This document shows, in pieces, positions 15,640 to 22,926 of a DNA stretch of 22,926 nt. Numbering within the stretch: position 1 is the first letter of the stretch; each line of letters starts with the position of its first letter. The notes beneath the pieces are model-generated. The model did no database searches. It saw only the letters and a list, made by a program, of their open reading frames with translations, and was not told where the DNA came from. Both the position numbers and the translations under genes were made by a program. Origin of the DNA: Nitrospira sp. UBA5698. Its GTDB lineage: Bacteria > Nitrospirota > Nitrospiria > Nitrospirales > Nitrospiraceae. Location of the stretch: assembly GCA_002420115.1 (NCBI GenBank), contig DIHK01000065.1, positions 717-23,642 on the forward strand, given 5' to 3'.

Positions 15640-16421
15640 CCGTCATCGGCTGGCAAGGATCCGGATACGCAGCTTGCTTGAGATGGTGTCCGGTCTGCAA
15701 CGCGCCAAGGCATACCACAAGGCATGGGGTGGGAAGCCGAACCCCCTCGCCGCCTCTCAGTACGGCTCCTGATGACCCGGGAGTACTGGGGGGAATACCG
15801 CATGTATCCCCACATTCGGCCACAACTACAGTCTGAGCGAGAGCACGGCGTATCGCACAGTCCGCTGGTGTGAAGACGCGCTGATCAAGAGCGGCGCCTT
15901 CACGCTGCTAGGCAAGCGCGCCCTGCTCAAACATGAGAGGCTGTACGAGGTCGTCCTGATCGATGCCAGGGAAACACCCGTCGAACGTCCTCAACCAACC
16001 AGTCCCCGTACTACTCGGGCAAGAAAAAACGTCACACTCTGAAGACGCAACTCGTTGTCGACAGGGTCACGAGCACGATTCTCTGCCTCGCCCATGACGC
16101 GGGCCGACGCCACGACTTTCGGCTGTTCAAGCAATCACAGGTCAGATCCCATCCCGACACCAAAGCCATCACCGACACCGGCTACATGGGTTTGCAGAAA
16201 CTGCACGGCCACACTATCTTGCCGAAAAAGCGCAGTCAGAAGTATCTCCTGAACAAAGAAAACAAGTAGAGCAACCCCGCAATCTCCAGAGACCGCGTTT
16301 CTGTAGGACACGTCATTAGCGCCGTGAAAAGCTTTACAATCATCTTGAACAGGTGCAGAAAGCGTTTTGGCCTGCGCGGTGCACTCATCGCTGCGGTGTA
16401 CAACAAGGACGTAACGAAGTG
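15640..16421 (+). pseudogene. IS5-type (DDE_Tnp_4) transposase, multiply frameshifted
   Basis: Pieces in different frames align in order with one transposase: LLEMVSGLQRAKAYHKAWGG with KPNPL (about 15660-15745), then MTREYWGEYRMYPHI (from 15771), then SLSESTAYRTVRWCEDALIK with SGAFTLLGKRALL (about 15832-15930), then YYSGKKKRHTLKTQLVVDR (from about 16010), DTKAITDTGYMGLQKLHGHT, and, after a TAG at 16267-16269, SNPAISRDRVSVGHVISAVK and KRFGLRGALIAAVYN. At least three frame changes and one nonsense codon. The gene is a relic; inverted repeats were not identified. Confidence 0.7.
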
Positions 16422-17471
16422 AGGTTATGCAAGAGGTCTAAATAGACGAATACTTCAAGCGTCCAAGGAAGGCTCAGATGGAACTGTGATGGTATAGGAT
16501 CAGAAAACTGTGTTGGTTGCGGGGAGGCGATTCGGTCACGATTTAACCCCACGGTGAGGATCGCGCTGACGGCGTGAGTCCCGGGATTCAAGTTGGCCGA
16601 ATCAAAACGGTCCCAGAGTAATTTGCCCCGCCAATTCGTATCTCCTCTCAAGTGACGGTCTACGGTTTGGAATGTCTCCTAAAATCGAATAACTGGGGGC
16701 TAGCCTGCTGCGTTGGGAACAATTGCCTGTCAGAATGGTTGCGCTGAATTCTCAACAAGCCACCGGCATAATGTCCCTCACGGATGGAATTGTCAGCGGT
16801 GGAGACATTGGTGGCCTCGATGGCATACTGACCCGCCTTCCAAGCTCGTGCTGTATCGAATCCGATTCAGTATCCAATCAGAATCACTGAATCCAAGTCT
16901 ATCCGGGTAGACAGATTGTCAATCCATGTAGTCACATAGAAGGACCTGATCTCAGTTCAGCATCCACGGAGACTCGTCATTGGATGACCCGCGCGGAAGA
17001 GCGGGGTTCTTTACCTGGAAACGTAAGGATATCGTGTCTCAGCATATGGATCTCCATGATAGGGGCAACAGTAGAATCCTTCGGAGTCACGCCATTCCTT
17101 CGGTGTTCTTCGTGGTCCAAATTTTGTGGGAGGAGTCTCGTGCCGAAATAGCTCGCTGGCAGCCTGTGCGTCAAAGAAGGCGAAGACCGCAAGATGGAAG
17201 CGAGGCTGAATGGCTCTACTCAAATGGCTCAAGTTTCCATAAAATCTTGGGCCAAATTTCTTGAGATGCGACACTCTGACCACTAGAACGAACCGTACAG
17301 CCTTCCCCGCAGGTGAGGCGGACATGCTTCATACCCCTGATGATTAGTTGGTGGGCAAGCGAGTTCGGCAAATTAGTGGTTGGCAAAAGGATAAGATACT
17401 GATTGGGGCAACCAGGCAAATTGATTATTGGAGGATTCCGCAGTAATTGGTAACGCTCAGGGAGGTCTGAG
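16422..17471. other. Gene-free stretch, about 1 kb
   Basis: Short frames here do not look like genes and none has a convincing start. The stretch contains a 13-bp copy of the tRNA-fMet 3' end (16514-16526) and an inverted repeat, GATTCAG (16864-16870) with CTGAATC (16887-16893). A GGAGG ribosome binding site for the next gene lies near 17460. Confidence 0.5.
16514..16526 (+). repeat. 13-bp direct repeat of tRNA-fMet 3' end (candidate att)
   Basis: TGGTTGCGGGGAG is identical to 20811-20823, the CCA end and acceptor arm of the initiator tRNA gene, in the same orientation; GATT follows in both after a short mismatch. Such copies usually mark the far end of an element integrated into a tRNA gene. 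It is short, so the call is tentative. Confidence 0.4.
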
Positions 17472-18248
17472 ATGAAGCAGTTGGGGAGGATTGGACCCAT
17501 ATGTTTTGTCCTGCTAGCCATATTGAATGGCTGTGATGTGCCGAAGCCATATCAGGTAGCTAATATGGTGAATCCGAAGGATGAAGACGTCGATGTGCGG
17601 TTCCGCACGACCTACTACATCCGAGTGTTCAACGTCTGTAGGGTTGAAGATGGAAGGGAGGGGATTACCAAAGATGAGAAGACGGGATTTGTTTCCCGGA
17701 GCAAAGGGCATTATAGGATTACCAAGGACTCGCTCTACCGCTTTCGGATGACAGGGCAGGCCCAAGCCTTTTTCAATGATGTCCGGTTCGAATCCGGTAC
17801 CTTGCCCAATTATCAGATCGATCCTTTTGGAACACCCATAAAGTTCGATGAGATACGGTATCACGAGCGGCCCGAAACGGAGAATCAAGATACGACTGCC
17901 AATGAGTGCCCTAAGGATGCAGTGAAAGATACAAAGTTTTATTTACTAGGCCCTGAAGGTGTCAAGGAGCTTAAGCCTTCAGAGCGTCTGGTGATGGCGA
18001 TGTCGACTGATGCAAAGCCTTTGATCAGCGCACTTCAACGAGTAGGTAGTATCAAGGCACAAGCAGAGGCTAACGTACTAGGGCAACACCGTGTGAAGCT
18101 GAATCAGATACGAGTCACAGATGCGCTTGAAAAGCTTAATGCCCTGAAAACCGAGATTGGGAAAAATGGCGTGAATGTTCAGTCTTCGCCCGAGGCTTTA
18201 GAGGGAACTATTCTTGGCCTCTTCAGAGGTGGGGGAGGGGGGCTATGA
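17472..18248 (+). CDS. Putative lipoprotein, first of a coupled pair
   Basis: 258 residues; ATG with GGAGG seven bases upstream. The N-terminus (KQLGRIGPICFVLLAILNGC) is a lipoprotein signal with lipobox cysteine C21, so the mature protein is probably anchored to a membrane facing the periplasm. The mature part includes VRFRTTYYIRVFNVCRVEDG, an alternating strand-like segment, a second Cys at about residue 144 (ANECPKD), and a predicted helical region about 205-245, and it ends in RGGGGGL. I do not recognise a family. The stop overlaps the start of the next gene by four bases (ATGA), so both are translated together and probably act together. Confidence 0.75.
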   Translation: MKQLGRIGPICFVLLAILNGCDVPKPYQVANMVNPKDEDVDVRFRTTYYIRVFNVCRVEDGREGITKDEKTGFVSRSKGHYRITKDSLYRFRMTGQAQAFFNDVRFESGTLPNYQIDPFGTPIKFDEIRYHERPETENQDTTANECPKDAVKDTKFYLLGPEGVKELKPSERLVMAMSTDAKPLISALQRVGSIKAQAEANVLGQHRVKLNQIRVTDALEKLNALKTEIGKNGVNVQSSPEALEGTILGLFRGGGGGL

Positions 18249-19633
18249 CATCACTTTCACGAATTGTTAAGCAGGTAGCTCTCCTGGGCATGCTGTTCTT
18301 AACCGGTTGTGCTACTGGGGCAATGAGGATAGATGTGGATGTCTATAAAGGCCCCCTCACTCAAACGTGGGACGGTCAATTAGCGTCTCTTATAGGCTAT
18401 CTTCAAGAAACGAAGCGCGAACTCATCCAAAATTTGAACACCACACTGATGATTGTTGCCCACAATGGGTTCCTAGAACCTAATCGTAGAATAATAGCTG
18501 GCGGTCCTCCAATCTACGTTGAAAGCGTTAGTGTTCAGGACTTTCTGGCTAATAGCAAAGAAATGAATAGATCTGAGAATAGCCTCAGCAATGACAACGA
18601 AAGATTGTATCTGTATTTCCCCTCCCAGGGTAAAGCTCCAGCAAATAAGTCTGATATAAAGACGCCTCATATTAGTGACGCGATCAGTTGGTGCGATGAG
18701 CTCGATGCTCAAGGGCCGTGGGATCTAATGATGACCTATGCCAGTTGCCATATGCTGCGGTCTGTATATATCGATAGCCTCGATATGCTGCAGGATCTAG
18801 AAGCTCTCTTGAAGAGTCATAAATCTGCGATCGGCGCAGAAGACGAAACGCGCAAACTGCTGGATGCCATTAATAACATTGCTACTAAGTTCCATTTGAA
18901 AACTAAGCGATGGGCTAAAGCACATATGGCAGGCGCTTCCCCTGATTGTACAACACGTATGGCTGTAATGAGTTTTTCCTTGTTTGCCTCGGAATCAGGA
19001 AATCAGTTGCAGGCGCGAGCTGACGCACTCAGGAAGCAATTAGGAATCAGAGCCGGAATTGATACGCAGGAATTGGCGTTGAGTACTTATCTGCAGGATG
19101 TGCAGCCAACTGATTTTGTACATCTCTTTGATTGGTTCGAGGCATCTGCGGATGGATGCGGAGGAGGGGACTGGTTCCGGCGTAATGTGCTAAATTTCAT
19201 AGGGTTTCCCAGTATCAACGTTCAAGATCGTGTCAAGGTCCTGAAGCGGCTTTATGCCGATCACTATTGGTCGAGGATCAATACTGTTCACTCAAGTGCG
19301 CCAGGGAAAGGTAACATGGTATTTGTGAAGGATGAGATTGGAAACTGGAACCTGAAAAATTTTGAAAGCTATCCTGGAGAATTGATCGATGCCTATATGA
19401 ATGTTGGGAAGACGATGTTGGAAACTGCTGCTAAGATAGGGGCTGCTTCTTCTGGAGTCGGGGCGGGCGGCGTAGCGCTCGAAGCAGCATTCAAGTTTGC
19501 CAATCAAGCTATAGCTGACTCACCGTCAACAATGGCCGGGACTCTCCTTCTTAAGGAGCTCGAAAATAATGAAAAGGATCTGATAGGAGAATCAGGGCGG
19601 AAGTTCAAAAGGCACAAGAAGAAGAGAAAATAG
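18245..19633 (+). CDS. Putative lipoprotein, second of a coupled pair
   Basis: 462 residues; ATG overlaps the previous stop and is preceded by a G-rich GGAGG stretch. A lipoprotein signal (VALLGMLFLTGC, cysteine C22) is followed by a large mostly helical domain, with several Cys residues (WCDELD, YASCHM, DCTTRM, ADGCGGG) that could pair in the periplasm. Near the C-terminus a Gly/Ala-rich segment (GAASSGVGAGGVALEAAF) resembles a membrane-inserting helix. The last residues (FKRHKKKRK) look like out-of-frame reading; a more natural tail lies in the -1 frame and is listed separately. No family recognised. Confidence 0.72.
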   Translation: MTSLSRIVKQVALLGMLFLTGCATGAMRIDVDVYKGPLTQTWDGQLASLIGYLQETKRELIQNLNTTLMIVAHNGFLEPNRRIIAGGPPIYVESVSVQDFLANSKEMNRSENSLSNDNERLYLYFPSQGKAPANKSDIKTPHISDAISWCDELDAQGPWDLMMTYASCHMLRSVYIDSLDMLQDLEALLKSHKSAIGAEDETRKLLDAINNIATKFHLKTKRWAKAHMAGASPDCTTRMAVMSFSLFASESGNQLQARADALRKQLGIRAGIDTQELALSTYLQDVQPTDFVHLFDWFEASADGCGGGDWFRRNVLNFIGFPSINVQDRVKVLKRLYADHYWSRINTVHSSAPGKGNMVFVKDEIGNWNLKNFESYPGELIDAYMNVGKTMLETAAKIGAASSGVGAGGVALEAAFKFANQAIADSPSTMAGTLLLKELENNEKDLIGESGRKFKRHKKKRK

Positions 19634-19806
19634 GAGATGATCCAAAACAGTTGAAGCTAGTTCGTGAGGCTCTAATTGAACGGTTGGAGAAAATCCTGAC
19701 CTCATTCAACGATAACATGGAGGTATTGAAGAAGAGCGGGCAGTCCGAAGTAGATGGTAATAGGAGTAGGGAAGTTCTAGAAGCAGTTCAGAAAATGCTG
19801 AAGTAA
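19573..19806 (+). other. Frame-shifted C-terminal tail of the second lipoprotein
   Basis: In the -1 frame relative to the gene at 18245, from the last stop at 19570-19572, the sequence reads RIRAEVQKAQEEEKIGDDPK, QLKLVREALIERLEKILTSF and REVLEAVQKMLK and stops at 19804-19806. This is a good amphipathic coiled coil and has no start codon of its own near the beginning. It is best explained as the real tail of the lipoprotein, reached by a frameshift between 19573 and 19631, either a mutation, a sequence error or programmed slippage. Confidence 0.5.
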
Positions 19807-19860
19807 CCGTTTGCACAACCATGGAAATACGTTCACAATTGCCGGGTGAGGAGACGGTAA

Positions 19861-20484
19861 CTATTTATGGTCAGACTTCTCGATGATGGGCTGGCACCTA
19901 CTCTCGATGTCGGTAATTATCTTCGCGAGGCGTGGTGCAATGGGATCGTCTTTTCCTCCACTGTAGTAAATACGTTCATTGGCAATCCACTCTTGGTGGT
20001 GCTTCTCCATCGCCTCCTCCGATCTAAGAGACCATTCGGGAACGGTTGCGAGCCATACCTTGTGCCGAGCAGCCATTAGTAGTTCATTGATTAATCCGTT
20101 CAAATCATCAAACGGTGCAGAAGCCTCGGCACCGAATTGAGCCATGAATCGATATCGAAGCGCATGAAGTCGAGAAAATACATCATTGTGTTTATTGTAT
20201 CGCTCAATTAGTACATAGGCTCGATCCAGAGCCTCCGCATGTTCAGGTTTTTCATTGGGCCCAGGCTTTCTGGTTTTTCCCTCCCCCTCATAGCCGAACG
20301 AACTGCGTATGGCTTCAATAGCATCTCTTGCTTGATAAAAAATGGCCAGCACCTCCTCAGCCAATTCAATTCTGCGTTTGCCGATGAACTCATCTTTCCA
20401 GGCATTAATCCCATAGATAGCGACGATGCTCGCTATTGTGACCGCAGCGCTTTGAATGATATCGGTCAAGTCCTTGAGAGCCAT
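19861..20484 (-). CDS. Membrane-anchored hypothetical protein
   Basis: 207 residues from an ATG at 20484 (MALKDLTDIIQSAAVTIASI); a GTG at 20541 would add 19 polar residues before the membrane segment. Neither start has a strong ribosome binding site. Residues about 8-28 form one membrane helix; the remainder is soluble, helical and charged (ELAEEVLAIFYQARDAIEAI, later EWIANERIYYSG). This layout (one helix then a cytoplasmic or periplasmic helical domain) is common in host-encoded accessory proteins of islands; no family is recognised. It converges on the lipoprotein pair, with 54 bp from the end of their tail frame. Confidence 0.6.
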   Translation of the reverse strand: MALKDLTDIIQSAAVTIASIVAIYGINAWKDEFIGKRRIELAEEVLAIFYQARDAIEAIRSSFGYEGEGKTRKPGPNEKPEHAEALDRAYVLIERYNKHNDVFSRLHALRYRFMAQFGAEASAPFDDLNGLINELLMAARHKVWLATVPEWSLRSEEAMEKHHQEWIANERIYYSGGKDDPIAPRLAKIITDIESRCQPIIEKSDHK

Positions 20485-20541
20485 ATCCAGCAGAGTATTG
20501 TAGGAGGGGTATGAGTGACGCGCAAGGTGCCTGGATAACAC

Positions 20542-20810
20542 TCCTCGAATCTAACCCCTTTCTCTTTCTCAATATCCATAGTAGAGTTTCCGACCGAGGC
20601 CGCTAGGGTCGCTCCCGATGAATCGGCTTTCTCCCCGGTTCGCGCAGCCTCGATCTTCCCCCGGAGAAGCGTCACGTACAAAGGACACAGCAGTGTCTTC
20701 CAATCCGAACCAGCTCGTTACTTTTTTTTAGAGCGATTTGAACGGACGAATTCTTCGGCCTTGCTTCGGCAGCTGATCTTGAATCAGGATGAAGTGAACA
20801 GGGTAGGATT
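20542..20810. other. Intergenic region before the tRNA
   Basis: No gene is visible. A run of eight T residues (about 20722-20729) on the + strand lacks a stem before it. No clear terminator for the leftward tRNA transcript could be seen. Confidence 0.4.
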
Positions 20811-20887
<77 letters not shown>

Positions 20888-20893
20888 AAGGGA

Positions 20894-20922
20894 GACTAAC
20901 AAAGCGTTGAATGACAAGTCAA
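20894..20922 (-). promoter_or_regulatory. Promoter of tRNA-fMet
   Basis: On the - strand, TTGACT (20922-20917) and TTAGTC (20899-20894) are separated by 17 bp and end six bases before the tRNA 5' end. The -35 matches the consensus at five of six positions; the -10 is weaker. Confidence 0.5.
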
Positions 20923-20974
20923 GTTTCGTGGTCGCCTGATTGCATTCTGCCCATCACGATGATAAAGCCAAGAT

Positions 20975-21928
20975 ATGCGAATCGTTTTCATGGGTACACC
21001 AGAGTTTGCCGTCCCGTCGCTCGAAGCACTCCTCAGCTCAGGTGATCAGGTGATAGGCGTTGTGTGTCAGCCGGATCGGCCGAAGGGACGAGGGCATCAG
21101 CTTGTTGCACCGCCGGTGAAACTGGTGGCAGAGCGTGCTGGGATTCCTGTGTTGCAACCGCTCAAGATCCGAACACCTGAGTTTTTGCAAGCGTTATCAT
21201 CCTGGCAGCCGGATGTGATCGCGGTGGCTGCCTATGGCCGTATTTTGCATACACCGATTCTTCAACTTCCTCCCATGGGTTGTGTGAATGTGCATGGGTC
21301 CCTCTTGCCGAAATATCGCGGTGCCGCTCCGGTGCAATGGGCCGTCATCAACGGTGAGACCGAGACGGGCATTACGACGATGCTCATGGACGAAGGCATG
21401 GATACCGGCGCCATGTTACTGCAGGCGAAATTGGCGATTCTTCCTGATGATACGGCCGGGACATTGGCGCCACGCCTGGCCGCACTGGGTGGACGACTGC
21501 TCATCGAGACACTTGTCCAGCTGAAAGCCGGGACATTGGTGCCAACGAAGCAAGACGATCAGCAGGCGACCATGGCTCCGCTCCTCAAGAAAGAAGACGG
21601 TCTGATTGACTGGACGCTGAGTGCCACGTCACTGACAAATCGGGTGCGAGGCCTCTCCCCATGGCCTGGGGCCTATACGTTTCTGGGTGATGAGCGTTGG
21701 AACATTTGGAAGGCGGTCTTACAGGGGACTGCGACTAGTGATACCCCAGGAACGATTGTCGCCGTAAATAAACAGTCGATCGTGGTGGCAACCGGCGATG
21801 GGCTTCTTGAGATCCGCGAAATCCAAACTGCTAATTCGAAGCGCATGGCGGTGGCCCAATTCCTGGCAGGCCACCGGGTGACGGTTGGGCAACAATTGGG
21901 TCCACCGCCAATCACGTTGGTCGGGTAA
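20975..21928 (+). CDS. fmt: Methionyl-tRNA formyltransferase
   Basis: 317 residues, the normal length. It transfers a formyl group from 10-formyl-THF to Met on initiator tRNA. The N-terminal Rossmann domain has MRIVFMGTPEFAVPSLEAL; the catalytic residues are N105 and H107 (NVHGSLLPKYRGAAPVQWA) and D143 (MDEGMDTGAM). The C-terminal domain contains DGLIDWTLSATSLTNRVRGL and SPWPGAYTFL. The Shine-Dalgarno sequence is weak. The initiator tRNA it acts on is encoded 87 bp upstream on the other strand. rsmB follows after 33 bp. Confidence 0.97.
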   Translation: MRIVFMGTPEFAVPSLEALLSSGDQVIGVVCQPDRPKGRGHQLVAPPVKLVAERAGIPVLQPLKIRTPEFLQALSSWQPDVIAVAAYGRILHTPILQLPPMGCVNVHGSLLPKYRGAAPVQWAVINGETETGITTMLMDEGMDTGAMLLQAKLAILPDDTAGTLAPRLAALGGRLLIETLVQLKAGTLVPTKQDDQQATMAPLLKKEDGLIDWTLSATSLTNRVRGLSPWPGAYTFLGDERWNIWKAVLQGTATSDTPGTIVAVNKQSIVVATGDGLLEIREIQTANSKRMAVAQFLAGHRVTVGQQLGPPPITLVG

Positions 21929-21961
21929 TTATTACCTCGGCTAGACCTCCACAAACCTCCC

Positions 21962-22926
21962 ATGCCAGACCCACGCAAGCTGCCGAGTTCCACAAACCAT
22001 TCACCTCGGTCTGTCGTGCTGTCTATCCTGCTCGCAAGTCAACGAGGTGATCGTGCTCTTGATGAGGTGCTGGATCAACGGGTGAGATCTGTTTCAGACC
22101 AGCGTGACCGGGCGCTGATTATGGAACTTGTCTATGGAGTTCTTCGAAGACAGGAGACCCTTGACTGGCGTCTAGGGGCAGTACTCACCAAGCCCCTGCA
22201 TCGGCTTCCCGCCTTGGTTCAGATGCTGCTTCGGATCGGTGCCTATCAACTCCTCTTTCTCGATCGTATTCCTGCGTCAGCTGCGGTCCACGAAGCCGTC
22301 GAGCTGGCCAAGGCATCCTCCAAACAGCTGGGACGGGACTGGAGTGCCTTGGTGAACGCGGTCTTGCGCAACCTAGTCCGTCTGCCTATGCCGACACTCC
22401 CAGATCCGGCTATTGAACCGGAGAAGCATCTGTCGATCAACTACGGCATCCCCTTGTGGTTGAGTCTACGGTGGCTGACACGGTTGGGGTATGCGCAAGC
22501 GGAATCAGCTTGTGTAGCGGCTAGCGCAACCCCTTCACTGACCTTTCGTGCCAACCGGATGCGATTGACGAGGGACGGTCTTCTGGAACAGTTCGCAAAA
22601 GCCGGAGTCGGAGCCCACCCAACGGCGATTAGTCCGGTGGGAGTGAGCCTAGAAAAAGGACAGGAAATATCCTCGCTCCCTGGATTTGAGGCCGGTGACT
22701 ACTATGTCGAAGATGAAGCCGCACAACTGATTCCACCGATCCTTGACCCTCAATCCGGTGAATCGATTCTGGATGTCTGCGCCGCTCCAGGAGGGAAGGC
22801 CACTCATCTTGCCGAACTTATGGGTGATCAAGGAACGATTGTTGCGTTGGATCTCAAGGCCTCACGGCTGGAACTGCTCCGGGACAATTGTCGACGGCTG
22901 GGGTTGCACTGTATTGTCCCCATCGT
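21962..22926 (+). CDS. rsmB: 16S rRNA m5C967 methyltransferase, 3' end beyond window
   Basis: Open from ATG at 21962 to the window edge (321 codons). Residues about 15-140 form the NusB-like RNA-binding domain (LDEVLDQRVRSVSDQRDRAL, VYGVLRRQETLDWRLGA, RIGAYQLLFLDRIPASAAVH, EAVELAKASSK, WSALVNAVLRNL). The SAM-binding methyltransferase domain starts near 230, with YYVEDEAAQLI, DVCAAPGGKATHLAEL (from residue 271) and VALDLKASRLELL. The catalytic Cys motifs lie beyond the window. The enzyme methylates C967 of 16S rRNA. It follows fmt in the common fmt-rsmB order, so they are probably co-transcribed. Confidence 0.95.
   Translation, partial: MPDPRKLPSSTNHSPRSVVLSILLASQRGDRALDEVLDQRVRSVSDQRDRALIMELVYGVLRRQETLDWRLGAVLTKPLHRLPALVQMLLRIGAYQLLFLDRIPASAAVHEAVELAKASSKQLGRDWSALVNAVLRNLVRLPMPTLPDPAIEPEKHLSINYGIPLWLSLRWLTRLGYAQAESACVAASATPSLTFRANRMRLTRDGLLEQFAKAGVGAHPTAISPVGVSLEKGQEISSLPGFEAGDYYVEDEAAQLIPPILDPQSGESILDVCAAPGGKATHLAELMGDQGTIVALDLKASRLELLRDNCRRLGLHCIVPI

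Noticed and set aside
16864..16893. Inverted repeat GATTCAG/CTGAATC
   Set aside because: 7-bp arms with a 16-bp centre in gene-free DNA; no T run and no nearby start, so a role could not be supported.
16980..17325. Overlapping frames of 94 (+) and 104 (-) codons
   Set aside because: Both lack ribosome binding sites and recognisable motifs; neither is better supported than the other.

Overview
The window looks like a stretch of chromosome from a Nitrospirota bacterium, probably Nitrospira. This rests on gene style and remembered protein resemblance (fmt-rsmB arrangement, carbamoyltransferase/SxtJ/DUF5989 module, many IS remnants) and not on a marker gene, so it is an inference. The right end (20.8-22.9 kb) is core genome: an initiator tRNA-fMet gene transcribed leftward, then fmt and rsmB (cut by the window edge) transcribed rightward. 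Everything to the left is an accessory region built from cell-surface or small-molecule genes separated by dead mobile elements.

Layout. 1-2.04 kb: two IS3-family elements, one (+ strand, itself internally deleted) apparently inserted into the C-terminal end of the other (- strand) orfB. 2.04-3.6 kb: degraded sequence with three weak coding fragments. 3.59-7.85 kb: a + strand operon of a membrane-anchored SGNH hydrolase-like protein, a NodU/CmcH-type carbamoyltransferase, an SxtJ-family membrane protein and a 50-residue DUF5989 protein, preceded by a nested palindrome overlapping a plausible promoter. 8.03-8.23 kb: a tiny ORF followed by a strong terminator. 8.25-11.14 kb: a - strand group of a TupA-like ATP-grasp protein, a DUF1989 (urea-carboxylase-associated) protein and a YqcI/YcgG (GntA-like, haem N-hydroxylase family) protein. 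11.2-13.5 kb: a broken second copy of the tiny ORF, IS5 and IS1380 transposase remnants and a frameshifted LuxR-type response regulator. 13.64-15.5 kb: a second, inverted TupA-like ATP-grasp gene and a six-helix membrane protein. 15.6-16.4 kb: a decayed IS5-type (DDE_Tnp_4) transposase. 17.5-20.5 kb: two translationally coupled lipoprotein genes (the second with a probable frameshifted C-terminal tail) and a convergent membrane-anchored protein.

How the genes may work together. The carbamoyltransferase module probably modifies a surface glycan or a secreted small molecule. The ATP-grasp, DUF1989 and GntA-like genes sit on one strand and combine a ligase fold, a guanidine/urea-linked family and a guanidine N-hydroxylase-like family; this is the best candidate for an undescribed pathway. 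The lipoprotein block lies between a 13-bp copy of the tRNA-fMet 3' end and the tRNA itself, so it may be a small remnant island. The tiny ORF is present twice, and within the conserved core (NLADVIWNNAPKSILDPFPAQ) every nucleotide difference is synonymous, which argues that it was a real, selected protein.
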